Source of the DNA: Mycobacterium scrofulaceum
Lineage (GTDB): Bacteria > Actinomycetota > Actinomycetes > Mycobacteriales > Mycobacteriaceae
NCBI RefSeq assembly: GCF_002086735.1
Contig: NZ_MVIJ01000007.1
Location: 62,001-126,000, forward strand
Direction: 5' to 3'
Length of the DNA stretch: 64,000 nt
Within the stretch, counting starts at the first letter, position 1; each line of letters opens with the position of its first letter. The translations under genes were made by a program, and so were the position numbers. Under the pieces are notes generated by a model, which saw only the letters and a list, made by a program, of their open reading frames with translations, was not told the DNA's origin and did no database searches. This document shows positions 36,718-47,594 of this stretch, piece by piece.

Positions 36718-37374
36718 ATGACGGCCACCCTGATGAGCATGGCCCGCGACGAGCGGGCCGAACTGGCGGAGTTCCTGGCCACGCTGACACCGCAACAGTG
36801 GGGTGAGCCCAGCCTGTGCTCGGGCTGGACCGTCAAAGACGTTGTCGCGCATATGGTCAGCTACGAAGAGCTCGACACGCTCGGGCTGCTGAAGCGCTTC
36901 GCCAAGGGCTGGATCGTCCGCGCCAACCAGGTGGGCGTCGACGAGTTCGCCGGGCTGAGCGCCCAGCAGCTGCTCGACTTCCTGCGTGCCCACCTCCAAC
37001 CACGCGGCCTGACGGCGGGGTTCGGCGGGATGATCGCGCTCGTCGACGGCACCATCCACCACCAGGACATCCGTCGCGCGCTGGGCCGGCCGCGCCGCGT
37101 GCCGGCGGATCGGCTCGTGCGGGTCATGGGCCTGGTGCCGGGCAACCCCAGGATCGGCGCCGGCCGCCGGATCAGGGGGCTGCGCCTGCGCGCCACCGAC
37201 GTCGACTGGGAACACGGCCGCGGGCCGGAGGTCACCGGGCCCGGCGAGGCACTGCTGATGGCGATGGCCGGCCGCCCCGCCGCACTCGCCGACCTCGACG
37301 GCCCGGGCCTGGACACGCTGGCCGCCCGGCTCACCCGCCGGCCGTTGCCCGGCCCCGCGTCCTCAGCGGACTGA
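36718..37374 (+). CDS. DinB/MDMPI-like mycothiol-dependent family protein inserted between embC and embA
   Basis: This 218-residue protein of the TIGR03083 type has [20 protein letters not shown] near the N-terminus (metal-binding His) and [17 protein letters not shown] (further histidines), as in mycothiol-dependent isomerases and transferases. GGAGGGAGG-like sequence just precedes ATG 36718, 16 bp after embC. It is not part of the M. tuberculosis embCAB cluster, where embC and embA are separated by only a short spacer. Its end carries one half of a 27-bp direct repeat. It may have been gained at this seam. Any link to arabinan is unknown. Confidence 0.88.
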   Translation: MTATLMSMARDERAELAEFLATLTPQQWGEPSLCSGWTVKDVVAHMVSYEELDTLGLLKRFAKGWIVRANQVGVDEFAGLSAQQLLDFLRAHLQPRGLTAGFGGMIALVDGTIHHQDIRRALGRPRRVPADRLVRVMGLVPGNPRIGAGRRIRGLRLRATDVDWEHGRGPEVTGPGEALLMAMAGRPAALADLDGPGLDTLAARLTRRPLPGPASSAD

Positions 37375-37432
37375 ATCCGATTGTCCGACCGGTCCGCGGG
37401 CCCGCTGCCCGGCCCCGCGTCCTCAGCGGACT
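37346..37432. repeat. 27-bp direct repeat ahead of embA
   Basis: TGCCCGGCCCCGCGTCCTCAGCGGACT occurs exactly at 37346-37372 and 37406-37432, 60 bp apart. The first copy covers the last codons of the inserted gene and meets its stop; the second ends 27 bp before the embA GTG. It points to a local duplication when the gene was gained or rearranged. Confidence 0.85.
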
Positions 37433-37445
37433 AAGGAGCTTCGCT

Positions 37446-37451
37446 TACGAT
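37446..37451 (+). promoter_or_regulatory. Probable -10 hexamer of embA
   Basis: TACGAT lies at -14 to -9 of the embA GTG, with 8 nt between. The corresponding region in M. tuberculosis holds the embA promoter where ethambutol-resistance mutations (such as -12 and -16) raise embAB expression. AAGGAG at 37433-37438 is too far from the GTG to be its ribosome site. Confidence 0.5.
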
Positions 37452-37459
37452 CGACCCTC

Positions 37460-40400
37460 GTGCCCCACGACGGTAATCAGCGATCGCAGCGGATCCCACG
37501 GTTGGTGGCCGCCATCGCCGGTCTGGTGGGACTGCTCTTGTGCGCACTCGTCCCGCTGCTCCCGGTCAAGCAGACCACCGCGACGGTCCTGTGGCCGCAG
37601 GGCACGGTGGACGGGCACGTCACCCAGATCACCGCACCCCTGGTGTCCGGCGCGCCGCGGGCACTGGACATCTCCATCCCGTGCGCGGCGATCGCCACCC
37701 TGCCCGCCGGTGGCGGCCTGGTCGTCTCGACCCTGCCCACCGGCGGGATCGACGCCGGCAAGAACGGGTTGTTCGTGCGCGCCGACAAGGACCTGGTGGT
37801 CGTCGCGTTCCGCGACACCGTGGCCGCGGCGGCGCCGCGCCCGGCGGTCACCGCCGGGGCCTGCAGCGTGTTGCACGTCTGGGCCGACGCGGGCGCGTCG
37901 GGGGCGGAGTTCGTCGGCATCCCCAACGCCGCGGGAACGCTGCCCTCGGAGAAGAAGCCGCAGGTCGGCGGGATATTCACCGACCTGAAGGTGCCCGCCC
38001 AGCCCGGTCTGTCGGCCCGCATCGACATCGACACCCGGTTCATCACCGCCCCCACCGCCCTCAAGCAGCTGGCGATGGGCGTGGGCGCGCTGGCCGTCCT
38101 GACGGCCATCATCGCGCTCGCCGCGCTGGACCGTCGCAGTCGCGGCGGCGGCGCGCTGGTCAATTGGCAGTCCCCGATCGCGTGGCTCTCCCGGTATCGC
38201 CCCCGCGCGAGGTGGACTTCGTGGCGCCGCGTCGGGATCGCCACCTGGATCGCCGACGCCGGAGTGATCGCCACGCTGCTGCTCTGGCACGTCATCGGCG
38301 CCACCTCTTCCGACGACGGCTACAACCTGACCATCGCCCGCGTCGCCCCGAAGGCCGGCTACATCGCCAACTACTACCGCTACTTCGGGACGACCGACGC
38401 GCCGTTCGACTGGTATCTGGGGCTGCTGTCCAGGCTCGCGTCGGTGAGCACCGCCGGCGTCTGGATGCGGTTGCCCGCCACACTGGCCGGCATCGCGTGC
38501 TGGCTGGTGATCAGCCATTGGGTGCTGCGCAGGCTGGGTCCGGGCCGGGGCGGCCTGGCGGCGAACCGGGTGGCGGTGCTCACCGCGGGCGCGGTGTTCG
38601 TGGCCGCCTGGCTGCCGTTCAACAACGGGCTGCGGCCCGAGCCGCTGATCGCCCTCGGCGTGCTGGTCACCTGGATACTGGTGGAGCGGGCGATCGCGCT
38701 GCAACGCCTCGCCCCTGCCGCGGTCGCGATCTTCGTCGCGATGCTCACCGCGACGCTGGCGCCGCAGGGGCTGATCGCCGTCGCCGCGCTGCTGACCGGG
38801 TCGCGGGCCATCGCGCGCACGATCCGGCGACGCCGGGCCACCGACGGACTGCTGGCGCCGCTGGCCGTGCTGGCGGCGTCGCTGTCCCTGATCACCGTCG
38901 TGGTGTTCCGCAGCCAGACGCTGGCCACCGTCGCCGAGTCGGCGCGCATCAAGTACAAGGTCGGGCCGACGATCGCCTGGTACCAGGACTGGCTCCGCTA
39001 CTACTTCCTCACGGTCGAGTCCAACCCCGACGGGTCCATGTCGAGGCGGTTCGCGGTGCTGGTGCTGCTGCTGTGCCTGTTCGGGATGCTGGTCACCCTG
39101 CTGCGCCGCGGCCGGATCCCGGGCGTGGCCAGCGGCCCGGCCTGGCGGCTGATCGGCACCACCGCGTTCGGCCTGTTGCTGCTGACGTTCACCCCGACCA
39201 AGTGGGCTGTCCAGTTCGGCGCCTTCGCCGGTCTGGCCGGGGCGCTGGGCGCCGTCACCGCCTTCGCCCTCGCCCGGATCGGCCTGCACAACCGCCGCAA
39301 CCTGACGCTGTACGTGACCGCGCTGCTGTTCGTGCTGGCGGTGGCCACCTCCGGCGTCAACGGCTGGTTCTACGTCGGCAACTACGGGGTGCCGTGGTAC
39401 GACATCCAGCCGGTCATCGCCAGCCATCCGGTGACGTCGATGTTCTTGACGCTGTCCATCCTCACCGGGTTGCTGGCCGCGTGGCAGCACTTCCGGATGG
39501 ACTACGCCGGGCACACCGAGGTCGAGGACAACCGGCGCAACCGGGTGCTCGCGTCGACGCCCCTGCTGGTGGTCGCGACCATCATGGTCATCGGCGAAGT
39601 CGGCTCGCTGGCCAAGGGCGCGGTCTTCCGCTACCCCCTCTACACCACCGGCAAGGCCAACCTCGCGGCGATCACGTCGGGACTGTCGCCCTCCAGTTGT
39701 GCGATGGCCGACGACGTGCTGACCGAACCCGACCCCAACGCGGGCATGCTGCAGCCGGCGCCCGGTCAGACGTTCGGCCCCGACGGGCCGCTCGGCGGCA
39801 GCAACCCCGTCGGCTTCAAACCCGACGGCGTGGGCGATGACCTGAGGTCGTACCCGGTGGTGACCAAGCCGGGCGTGGTGAATTCCGATGCCTCGCCCAA
39901 CAAGCCCAACGCCGCAATGAGCGACTCGGCGGGCACCGCCGGCGGGAAGGGCCCGCTCGGCGTCAACGGCTCGCACGCGGCGCTGCCGTTCGGCCTCGAC
40001 CCGGCCCGGACCCCGGTGATGGGCAGCTACGGGGAGAACTCGCTGGCCGCCACGGCCACCTCGGCCTGGTACCGGCTGCCGCCCCGCACGCCGGACCGGC
40101 CGATCGTCGTGGTGTCGGCGTCCGGGGCGATCTGGTCGTACAAGGAGGACGGCACGTTCACCTACGGGCAGTCGCTGAAACTGCAGTGGGGCATCGCCCG
40201 CCCCGACGGCACCACCCAGCCGCTAGCGGAGGTGCAGCCGATCGACATCGGCCCGGAGCCGGCGTGGCGCAATCTGCGGTTCCCGCTCACCTGGGCGCCG
40301 CCCGAGGCGAACGTGGCGCGCATCGTCGCCTACGACCCGAACCTGAGCTCGGACCAGTGGTTCGCGTTCACGCCGCCGCGGGTGCCGGTGCTGCAGACCC

Positions 40401-40786
40401 TGCAGCAGCTGATGGGGTCGCGCACGCCGGTGCTGATGGACATCGCGACCGCCGCGAACTTCCCCTGCCAGCACCCGTTCTCCGAACACCTCGGCGTGGC
40501 CGAACTCCCGCAATACCGCATCCTGCCGGATCACAAACAGACGGCGTCGTCGTCGAACGGGTGGCAATCGAGCGAGGCAGGCGGGCCGTTCCTCTTCCTG
40601 CAGACCATGCTGCGCACCTCGACGATCTCGACGTACCTGCGCGGCGACTGGTACCGCGACTGGGGATCGGTGGAGCAGTACTTCCGGTTGGTGCCGGCCG
40701 ATCAGGCGCCGGAGGCCGTAATCGAACAGGGTGTGATGACAGTGCACGGCTGGAGCCGGCAGGGACCGATTCGGGCGCTCCCATGA
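37460..40786 (+). CDS. embA: Arabinosyltransferase EmbA
   Basis: This 1108-residue GT-C enzyme works with EmbB to build the branched hexa-arabinoside end of arabinogalactan. Layout: TM1, N-terminal jelly-roll domain, membrane core with DDX motif [10 protein letters not shown] (about residue 288), second extracytoplasmic domain with the C-terminal carbohydrate-binding part. The GTG start and first residues (PHDGN) match the orthologue. The stop overlaps embB by 4 bp (ATGA), so the EmbA-EmbB heterodimer is made from coupled genes. Confidence 0.97.
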   Translation: MPHDGNQRSQRIPRLVAAIAGLVGLLLCALVPLLPVKQTTATVLWPQGTVDGHVTQITAPLVSGAPRALDISIPCAAIATLPAGGGLVVSTLPTGGIDAGKNGLFVRADKDLVVVAFRDTVAAAAPRPAVTAGACSVLHVWADAGASGAEFVGIPNAAGTLPSEKKPQVGGIFTDLKVPAQPGLSARIDIDTRFITAPTALKQLAMGVGALAVLTAIIALAALDRRSRGGGALVNWQSPIAWLSRYRPRARWTSWRRVGIATWIADAGVIATLLLWHVIGATSSDDGYNLTIARVAPKAGYIANYYRYFGTTDAPFDWYLGLLSRLASVSTAGVWMRLPATLAGIACWLVISHWVLRRLGPGRGGLAANRVAVLTAGAVFVAAWLPFNNGLRPEPLIALGVLVTWILVERAIALQRLAPAAVAIFVAMLTATLAPQGLIAVAALLTGSRAIARTIRRRRATDGLLAPLAVLAASLSLITVVVFRSQTLATVAESARIKYKVGPTIAWYQDWLRYYFLTVESNPDGSMSRRFAVLVLLLCLFGMLVTLLRRGRIPGVASGPAWRLIGTTAFGLLLLTFTPTKWAVQFGAFAGLAGALGAVTAFALARIGLHNRRNLTLYVTALLFVLAVATSGVNGWFYVGNYGVPWYDIQPVIASHPVTSMFLTLSILTGLLAAWQHFRMDYAGHTEVEDNRRNRVLASTPLLVVATIMVIGEVGSLAKGAVFRYPLYTTGKANLAAITSGLSPSSCAMADDVLTEPDPNAGMLQPAPGQTFGPDGPLGGSNPVGFKPDGVGDDLRSYPVVTKPGVVNSDASPNKPNAAMSDSAGTAGGKGPLGVNGSHAALPFGLDPARTPVMGSYGENSLAATATSAWYRLPPRTPDRPIVVVSASGAIWSYKEDGTFTYGQSLKLQWGIARPDGTTQPLAEVQPIDIGPEPAWRNLRFPLTWAPPEANVARIVAYDPNLSSDQWFAFTPPRVPVLQTLQQLMGSRTPVLMDIATAANFPCQHPFSEHLGVAELPQYRILPDHKQTASSSNGWQSSEAGGPFLFLQTMLRTSTISTYLRGDWYRDWGSVEQYFRLVPADQAPEAVIEQGVMTVHGWSRQGPIRALP

Positions 40787-43700
40787 GCGTCATGACCGTG
40801 GACAACCGCGAGGACAAGGCGGCCGCCCGGCAAGACGTGCGCGTGACGCGCTGGGTCGCGACGATCGCCGGGCTGATCGGTTTCGTCCTGTCGATCGCGA
40901 CGCCGCTGCTGCCGGTCGTCCAAACCACCGCGACGCTCAACTGGCCGCAGAACGGTCAACTCAACAGCGTTACCGCACCGCTGATTTCGCTGACCCCGGT
41001 CGACGTGACGGTAACCGTGCCGTGCTCGGTGGTGCGCGCCCTGCCGCCCGAGGGCGGGGTGATCCTGAGCACCGCCCCCAAGAAGGGCAAGGACGCCGCG
41101 CTGAACGCGCTGTTCGTGGTCGTCAACGGCAAGCGCGTCGACGTCACCGACCGCAACGTGGTGATCGCCAGCGCGCCGCGGGATCAGGTGGCGGGCTCGC
41201 AATGCCAGCGCGTCGAGATCACCTCGACGAAGGCCGGCGCATTCGCCACGTTCGTCGGGCTGAAGGATCCGGCGGGCAGGCCGATCGGCGGCGGGTTCCC
41301 CGACCCGAACCTGCGGCCACAGATCGTCGGGGTGTTCACCGATCTCACCGGCCCGGCGCCGCCCGGGCTGCGCTTCTCGGCGACCATCGACACCCGGTTC
41401 TCCACGACCCCGACGACGTTGAAGCTGGCCGCGATGGTGCTGGCCATCGTGTCCACCATCGTCGCGCTGGTGGCGTTGTGGCGGCTCGACCAGCTGGACG
41501 GCCACCGGATGCGCCGGCTCATCCCCGCGAACTGGCGCACCTTCACCCTGGCCGACGTCACGGTGATCTTCGGCTTCGTGCTCTGGCACGTGATCGGGGC
41601 GAATTCGTCCGACGACGGCTACATCCTGGGCATGGCCCGCGTCGCCGACCACGCCGGCTACATGTCGAACTACTTCCGCTGGTTCGGCAGCCCGGAGGAC
41701 CCCTTCGGCTGGTATTACAACCTGCTGGCGCTGATGACCCATGTCAGCGACGCCAGCCTGTGGATGCGGTTGCCGGACCTGATCGCGGGAATCGTCTGCT
41801 GGCTGCTCCTTTCGCGCGAGGTGCTGCCCCGGTTGGGACCCGCGGTGGCCGCCAGCAAGCCGGCGAACTGGGCGGCGGGCATGGTGCTGCTCACCGCCTG
41901 GATGCCGTTCGACAACGGCCTGCGGCCCGAGCCGATCATCGCCGTCGGCTCGCTGATCACCTACGTGCTGATCGAGCGCTCGATGCGCTACAGCCGGCTG
42001 ACGCCAGCGGCGCTGGCGGTCATCACGGCCGCGTTCACCCTGGGCGTCCAGCCCACCGGATTGATCGCGGTGGCCGCGCTGGTCGCCGGTGGCCGTCCCA
42101 TCCTGCGAATCCTGGTCCGCCGGCACCGGCTGGTCGGCACCTGGCCGTTGGTGGCGCCCATGCTCGCCGCCGGCACGGTCATCCTGACCGTGGTGTTCGC
42201 CGATCAGACGCTGTCAACGGTGTTGGAGGCCACCAGGATCCGGACCGCGATCGGGCCCAGCCAGGCCTGGTACACCGAGAACCTGCGCTACTACTACCTC
42301 ATTCTGCCCACCGTCGACGGCTCGCTCTCGCGCCGCTTCGGCTTTTTGGTCACCGCGCTGTGCCTCTTCACGGCGTTGTTCATCATGTTGCGGCGCAAGC
42401 GAATTCCCGGCGTGGCGCGCGGGCCGGCCTGGCGGCTGATGGGCGTCATCTTCGGCACCATGTTCTTTTTGATGTTCACCCCCACCAAGTGGGTGCACCA
42501 CTTCGGGCTGTTCGCGGCGGTGGGCGCCGCGATGGCGGCGCTGACCACCGTGCTGGTGTCGCCGAAGGTGCTGCGCTGGTCGCGCAACCGGATGGCGTTC
42601 CTGGCGGCGCTGATGTTCATCTTGGCGCTGTGCTTCGCCACCACCAACGGCTGGTGGTATGTCTCCAGCTACGGCGTGCCATTCAACAGCAGCATGCCCA
42701 AGATCGGCGGAATCTCGATCAGCACGATCTTTTTCGCGCTGTTCGCGGTCACCGCGGTGTACGCGGCCTGGCTGCACTTCGTCGATCCCAGCCACGGCGA
42801 GGGCCGGCTGGCGCGAGCGCTGACGGCGGCGCCGATCCCGCTGGCGGCCGGCTTCATGGCGCTGGTGTTCATCGCGTCGATGGTGGCCGGCATCGTTCGC
42901 CAGTACCCGACCTACTCCAACGCCTGGGACAACCTGCGCGAGTTCAGCGGCGGCTGCGGCCTGGCCGACGACGTCCTCGTGGAGCCGGACAGCAACGCCG
43001 GCTTCATGGCGGCGCTGCCCGACAACTTCGGGCCGTTGGGGCCGCTGGGCGGGGTCAACCCGACGGGCTTCACCCCCAACGGCGTGCCGGACCGCACGCT
43101 GGCCGAGTCGGTCAAGGAGACGTCGGTGCCCCAGCCCGGCACCGATTACGACTGGGACGCGCCGCTCAAGCTGACGACCCCGGGCATCAACGGGTCGACG
43201 GTGCCGCTGCCGTACGGCCTCAACCCCGATCAGGTCCCGCTGGCCGGCAGCTACGCGACCGGGGCGCAACAGCAGAGCAGATTGACCTCGGCGTGGTACC
43301 AACTGCCGAAGGCCGACGCCGGGCACCCGCTGGTCGTGGTGACCGCCGCGGGCACGATCGCCGGCAACAGCATCCTGCACCACCACACCGGCGGGCAGAC
43401 CGTGGAATTGGAAATCGGCAGGCCCGGTCCCGGCGGCTCCGTGCTGCCGGCCGGACGGCTGGTGCCCTACGACCTGTACGGCGAGCAACCCAAGGTGTGG
43501 CGCAACCTTCGCTTCCCACGCTCGCAGATCCCCGCCGACGCGGTGGCGGTGCGAGTGGTCGCCGAGGACCTGTCTTTGACGCCGGACGACTGGGTCGCGC
43601 TGACCCCGCCGCGCGTGCCGGAACTGCGCTCGCTGCAGGAGTACGTCGGGTCGACACAGCCGGTGCTGATGGACTGGGCGGTCGGGCTGGCCTTCCCGTG

Positions 43701-44010
43701 CCAGCAGCCGATGCTGCACGTCAACGGCGTCACCGAGATCCCCAAGTTCCGCATCACGCCGGACTACAACGCCAAGAAGCAGGACACCGACACCTGGCAG
43801 GACGGCGTCAACGGCGGCCTGCTGGGCATCACCGACCTGCTGCTGCGTGCGCACGTGATGTCGACCTACCTGTCCCACGACTGGGGTCGCGACTGGGGAT
43901 CGCTGCGCAAGTTCGACACCATCGCCGATGCGCGTCCCGCGCAGCTCGACCTCGGCACCGCGACCCGCAGCGGGTGGTGGTCCCCGGGCCCGATCCGCAT
44001 TAAGCCCTAG
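40783..44010 (+). CDS. embB: Arabinosyltransferase EmbB
   Basis: This 1075-residue GT-C enzyme is the main ethambutol target. The DDX motif is [11 protein letters not shown]; Met284 matches M. tuberculosis Met306 and is unchanged, and the Gln of FADQTLST (Gln497 equivalent) is also unchanged. The residue matching Gly406 is Pro384 (GLRPEPII). The N-terminus is about 22 residues shorter than in M. tuberculosis. The C-terminal domain ends in [10 protein letters not shown]. The embA stop overlaps its ATG. Confidence 0.97.
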   Translation: MSVMTVDNREDKAAARQDVRVTRWVATIAGLIGFVLSIATPLLPVVQTTATLNWPQNGQLNSVTAPLISLTPVDVTVTVPCSVVRALPPEGGVILSTAPKKGKDAALNALFVVVNGKRVDVTDRNVVIASAPRDQVAGSQCQRVEITSTKAGAFATFVGLKDPAGRPIGGGFPDPNLRPQIVGVFTDLTGPAPPGLRFSATIDTRFSTTPTTLKLAAMVLAIVSTIVALVALWRLDQLDGHRMRRLIPANWRTFTLADVTVIFGFVLWHVIGANSSDDGYILGMARVADHAGYMSNYFRWFGSPEDPFGWYYNLLALMTHVSDASLWMRLPDLIAGIVCWLLLSREVLPRLGPAVAASKPANWAAGMVLLTAWMPFDNGLRPEPIIAVGSLITYVLIERSMRYSRLTPAALAVITAAFTLGVQPTGLIAVAALVAGGRPILRILVRRHRLVGTWPLVAPMLAAGTVILTVVFADQTLSTVLEATRIRTAIGPSQAWYTENLRYYYLILPTVDGSLSRRFGFLVTALCLFTALFIMLRRKRIPGVARGPAWRLMGVIFGTMFFLMFTPTKWVHHFGLFAAVGAAMAALTTVLVSPKVLRWSRNRMAFLAALMFILALCFATTNGWWYVSSYGVPFNSSMPKIGGISISTIFFALFAVTAVYAAWLHFVDPSHGEGRLARALTAAPIPLAAGFMALVFIASMVAGIVRQYPTYSNAWDNLREFSGGCGLADDVLVEPDSNAGFMAALPDNFGPLGPLGGVNPTGFTPNGVPDRTLAESVKETSVPQPGTDYDWDAPLKLTTPGINGSTVPLPYGLNPDQVPLAGSYATGAQQQSRLTSAWYQLPKADAGHPLVVVTAAGTIAGNSILHHHTGGQTVELEIGRPGPGGSVLPAGRLVPYDLYGEQPKVWRNLRFPRSQIPADAVAVRVVAEDLSLTPDDWVALTPPRVPELRSLQEYVGSTQPVLMDWAVGLAFPCQQPMLHVNGVTEIPKFRITPDYNAKKQDTDTWQDGVNGGLLGITDLLLRAHVMSTYLSHDWGRDWGSLRKFDTIADARPAQLDLGTATRSGWWSPGPIRIKP

Positions 44011-44166
44011 CGGTTTATAGGGGGTTTCGAACCACAATTCGTCAGCCGCCAAATACCGCTCAAATTGACGAATGAGTAATTGTCGGCAATAGGTTTAATT
44101 GGGCCGCGATCGGGTTAATCCGTAAACCGCTGTGATCCAGTTCACACGGGGGAAACGGGTGAGCCG

Positions 44167-44673
44167 ATGTATACGCTTACACGCTTGGGAACATGTGCGG
44201 CCGTGGTCACTTCGGTGACCACCGGCATCGCGACATCGGGGGCCGCCACGGCCGGCGCCGAGGGCGGCACCACGGTCGTCCTGGACAACTATTTGCGGCG
44301 CTGCGATTTCAGCCGGGTCAGTGTCGCCCCGCAGGTCCCGAGCCCGATGCTCGGCACGGGTTCCGCGACGATCCACACCACCGGGTCAAAAGCGATCGCG
44401 GAGGTCCACCTCTACGACGAGCCCGAACCGGGCACCCAGTTCGACGTTGGACTCATCCAGATGCCCAGGACCTCGTCGAGTACCTGCGGACCGGGCGATC
44501 CGGGCACCGCGTTCTCCGGCATGCAGACCGATGCCGCCGGCAACGGAGCGGCGACAGTGCAGGACACCATTCGGCCCGGCACCACGGGCGTGTGGGTAAT
44601 TGTCGAGCGGCGCAACGCGAACTCGCAGAATCCGGCGGAGTTTTACACCTCCGAGTTCGTGGCGCCGGTATAG
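44167..44673 (+). CDS. Secreted protein of unknown function
   Basis: This 168-residue protein has an N-terminal signal peptide (hydrophobic run TCAAVVTSVTTGIATSGAATAGAEG) and a mature part rich in Gly, Thr and beta-type residues with two cysteines (LRRCDFS and SSTCGPG). No lipobox is seen and no family is recognised. It follows embB by 156 bp with no gene between. ATG 44167 has only a weak ribosome site (GGGTGA). It is not part of the M. tuberculosis locus and begins the accessory segment between embB and fadE35. Confidence 0.8.
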   Translation: MYTLTRLGTCAAVVTSVTTGIATSGAATAGAEGGTTVVLDNYLRRCDFSRVSVAPQVPSPMLGTGSATIHTTGSKAIAEVHLYDEPEPGTQFDVGLIQMPRTSSSTCGPGDPGTAFSGMQTDAAGNGAATVQDTIRPGTTGVWVIVERRNANSQNPAEFYTSEFVAPV

Positions 44674-44780
44674 CCGCGGTCCCGCCGAGGCAGTGCCATA
44701 AGTCCCTATCTGGGCGCCCCGGGCAAGTGCTCCCCTAAAGGGGATCGCCGAATGACCGGCGTCGGATGAAAGGCACGGCA

Positions 44781-45248
44781 ATGGACGCTTCACCACAGTC
44801 GCAGACCGCGACACGCTTTTTCTCCCGCGTGCTCGGTCCCTTTCTGGTCATTGTCGACGTGACGGCGGTCGCGCGCGCCTCCGACATGCAGTCGCTGCTG
44901 TCGCAATTCGAGGCGAATTCGATGTGGACCTTCGTCACCGGCGCCTTCATCTTGCTGGTCGGCCTGACGATTGTTGCCGCGCACCAAAGTTGGCGCGGCA
45001 CCGCGGCGGTCATCGTGTCCCTGATCGGCTGGCTGATCGTGCTGCGCGGGCTGCTGCTGGTGGCCTTCCCCAGGTTCTTCGCTTCGCTGGCCAACGACAT
45101 GATCGGCGCGCAAGCCTGGTGGATCGCGCTGTGCGTCGTCTTCGCCGTGGTCGGCCTCTACCTGACCTATGTCGGCTGGGCACCCGCACCGAATCGACCG
45201 ACATCGCAAGCGGCGGCCGCCAACCCGGATCTGCCGCGAGCCGCGTGA
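44781..45248 (+). CDS. Four-helix membrane protein
   Basis: This 155-residue protein has four predicted membrane segments (about residues 16-35, 48-67, 74-100 and 115-134) and a short Pro/Ala-rich tail. No domain is recognised. ATG 44781 is chosen because GAAAGG lies 7 nt upstream; ATG 44766 in frame has none. Its stop overlaps the GTG of the FHA gene by 4 bp, so the two are coupled and the FHA protein may act at the membrane with it. Confidence 0.8.
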   Translation: MDASPQSQTATRFFSRVLGPFLVIVDVTAVARASDMQSLLSQFEANSMWTFVTGAFILLVGLTIVAAHQSWRGTAAVIVSLIGWLIVLRGLLLVAFPRFFASLANDMIGAQAWWIALCVVFAVVGLYLTYVGWAPAPNRPTSQAAAANPDLPRAA

Positions 45249-45688
45249 GCGACACGGGGTCGACGCCGCCGAAGCCGACTCAGGGCGAGGGCGTGCAGGA
45301 GCGAACCGGCGACATGGGCACCGCGGTAACCGCCGAGTTCGACGCGCCGGCAACCGCCGGCGTGGGGATCGAAAACAGGCCGGCGCTCAGCCCGGGCTCC
45401 GCGGTGCTCGTCGTCACCCGCGGGCCCAACACCGGCTCCCGGTTCGCGCTGACCCAGCCCGTCATGTCCGCGGGCCGCCATCCGGACAGCGACATCTACC
45501 TCGACGACATCACCGTCAGCCGCCGGCACGCCGAATTCCTCAGCGAGGGTGGTCAATTCCGCATGGTCGACGTGGGCAGCATGAACCACACCTATTTGAA
45601 CCGGGAGCCGGTCGACGCGGCGGTGCTGGCCGACGGCGACGAGATCCAGATCGGCCGGGTGCGTCTGGTTTTCCTGACGGGCGCGTAG
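45245..45688 (+). CDS. GarA-like FHA-domain protein
   Basis: This 147-residue protein closely resembles GarA (Rv1827): a flexible N-terminal tail of about 55 residues and an FHA domain with SAGRHPDSDIYLDDITVSRRHAEF and ILADGDEIQIGRVRLVFLTG-type end. The phosphothreonine-binding Arg, Ser and His residues are present. GarA's SLNGTYVNREP reads SMNHTYLNREP here. The N-terminal tail has threonines (MGTAVTAEF) but not GarA's ETT kinase site. It would bind a phosphothreonine partner, perhaps reporting Ser/Thr kinase activity. It is 10 bp upstream of fadE35. Confidence 0.87.
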   Translation: MSDTGSTPPKPTQGEGVQERTGDMGTAVTAEFDAPATAGVGIENRPALSPGSAVLVVTRGPNTGSRFALTQPVMSAGRHPDSDIYLDDITVSRRHAEFLSEGGQFRMVDVGSMNHTYLNREPVDAAVLADGDEIQIGRVRLVFLTGA

Positions 45689-45698
45689 CGTCTCACCC

Positions 45699-47471
45699 AT
45701 GAGCGACTACGCCGTGGAGGCGGTGGACCGGCTGCCCTTTTCCACCGAGGAGAAGTCGCGGCGCTATCGAACCGAGAACTACAGCGGAGCGGTCGGCCTG
45801 AACTGGTACCGCACCGATCCCACCCTGCAGTTCACCATGGCGTATTACCTGCAGCCCGAGGAATTGGCGGTCGTGGAGCCGCATCTGGTGCGGATGGGCG
45901 AGTTGATGGGCGGCCCGGTCGCGAGGTGGGCGGAGGAGACCGATCACAGCCCGCCGCGGCTGGAGCGCTACGACCGCTGGGGGCACGACATCAGCCATGT
46001 CGTCATGCCGGCCTCTTTCACGCAATCCAAGCGCGCGGTCCTCGGCGCCCAGCAGGCCCTGCGCGACGACGCTCGCGCCGCCAAGATCAGCTCGGGCCTG
46101 AGCCTGTTCGCGTCCAACTATCTGCTGAACCAGGCCGACATCGGGATGGGCTGCGCGCTGGGCACCGGCGGCGGCATGGTCCAGTCATTGGTGGCCGCGT
46201 ACGCGCCGGCCGACGTGCGAGAGCACGTGCTGGCCAAGTTCGCCTCCGGCGAGTGGGCGGGTGAGACCGCTCAACTGTTGACCGAACGCACCGGCGGCTC
46301 GGACCTGGGTGCGCTGGAGGCGACGGCGACACGCGCGGGCGACTCCTGGATCCTCAACGGGTTCAAGTGGTTTGCGTCCAACTGCGCCGGCGAGGCGTTC
46401 GTCGTGCTGGCAAAGCCCGAGGGTGCGCCCGACTCGACACGGGGCGTCGCCAATTTCCTGGTGTTGCGCACCCGCCGCGACGGGTCGCGCAACGGGGTGC
46501 GGGTGCGCCGGCTGAAGGACAAACTCGGCACCCGCTCGGTGGCCTCCGGCGAGGTGGAATTCGTTGACGCGGAAGCGTTTCTGCTGTCCGGGGAACCCAC
46601 CGGCGACGCGGGCCCGTCCGACGGCAAGGGGCTCGGCCGCATGATGGAGCTCACCAACGCCGCGCGGCTCGGCATCGCCCTGTTCGGCCTCGGCAACGCG
46701 CGCCGCGCGCTGGTCGAGTCGCTGTGTTACGCCCGGCGGCGGCACGCGTTCGGCGGAGCGCTCATCGACAAGCCGCTGATGCGGCGCAAGCTCGCCGAGA
46801 TGGTCGTCGACGTCGAAGCCGCGCAGGCAATGGTTTTCGACGGCACCGGCGCCACCAACCATCGCCAGCCCCGCGCCATGCGGCAACGCATCGCCGTGCC
46901 GGTCACCAAGCTGAAGGCCTGCCGGCTCGGGATCACCGCGGCGTCGGACGCGATCGAGATCCACGGCGGCAACGGCTATATCGAGACGTGGCCGGTGGCC
47001 CGGTTGCTGCGCGACGCGCAGGTCAACACGATCTGGGAGGGGCCCGACAACATCCTGTGCCTGGACGTGCGGCGCGGCATCGAGCAGACCCGCGCCCACG
47101 AGCCGCTGCTGGCGCGGCTGCGCGACGCGATGGCGGTGTCCGACGACGACGACACCACCCGATTGGTGGCCGGGCGCATCGAGGATCTGGACGCGGCGAT
47201 CACCGCGTGGTCCAAGCTGGACCGTGACACGGGCGAGGCACGCCTGTTCCCGCTGGCCCAGTTCATGGGCGACGTGTACGCCGCGGCGTTGCTCACCGAG
47301 CAGGCCGCGTGGGAACGCGCCACCCGCGGCGCGGAGCGCAAGGCGCTGGTCGCCCGGCTCTACGCGCAGCGTTATCTCGCTGATCGCGGAGCGCTGCGCG
47401 GCATCGACGCCGAGTCCGACGAGGCGCTGGAGCGGTTCGACGAGCTACTGGACGGGGCGTTCACCGGTTAG
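45699..47471 (+). CDS. fadE35: Acyl-CoA dehydrogenase FadE35 (AidB-like)
   Basis: This 590-residue flavoprotein resembles Rv3797 and AidB. It has an N-terminal extension, GETAQLLTERTGGSDLGALEA (FAD-contacting region, about residues 188-208), AIEIHGGNGYIETWPVARLLRDAQVNTIWEGPDNI (the AidB/IVD-type C-terminal motif with FAD-contacting residues) and a final helical domain. Role in lipid or alkylation response is not settled for this family. ATG 45699 follows the FHA gene by 10 bp. The expected IS element seen next to fadE35 in M. tuberculosis is absent. Confidence 0.94.
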   Translation: MSDYAVEAVDRLPFSTEEKSRRYRTENYSGAVGLNWYRTDPTLQFTMAYYLQPEELAVVEPHLVRMGELMGGPVARWAEETDHSPPRLERYDRWGHDISHVVMPASFTQSKRAVLGAQQALRDDARAAKISSGLSLFASNYLLNQADIGMGCALGTGGGMVQSLVAAYAPADVREHVLAKFASGEWAGETAQLLTERTGGSDLGALEATATRAGDSWILNGFKWFASNCAGEAFVVLAKPEGAPDSTRGVANFLVLRTRRDGSRNGVRVRRLKDKLGTRSVASGEVEFVDAEAFLLSGEPTGDAGPSDGKGLGRMMELTNAARLGIALFGLGNARRALVESLCYARRRHAFGGALIDKPLMRRKLAEMVVDVEAAQAMVFDGTGATNHRQPRAMRQRIAVPVTKLKACRLGITAASDAIEIHGGNGYIETWPVARLLRDAQVNTIWEGPDNILCLDVRRGIEQTRAHEPLLARLRDAMAVSDDDDTTRLVAGRIEDLDAAITAWSKLDRDTGEARLFPLAQFMGDVYAAALLTEQAAWERATRGAERKALVARLYAQRYLADRGALRGIDAESDEALERFDELLDGAFTG

Positions 47472-47594
47472 CGCGCTGTCCGCCGACGGCGCTCACCTGG
47501 GACATCGCTGAGAGTTTCGTGCGGCGCATCGGCCCAGGGGCGCAGCGGGTACCCGGGATCGCAGACGAGCACCTGATGGTCGGAAGGTTGAGTG

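Noticed and set aside
37445..39976. An 843-codon minus-strand frame opposite embA
   Set aside because: The opposite strand encodes EmbA over the whole length with conserved motifs. The frame is a high-GC shadow.
41632..41634. Possible ethambutol-resistance change at the EmbB Met306 equivalent
   Set aside because: The codon is ATG (Met284), the wild-type residue, so no change is present.
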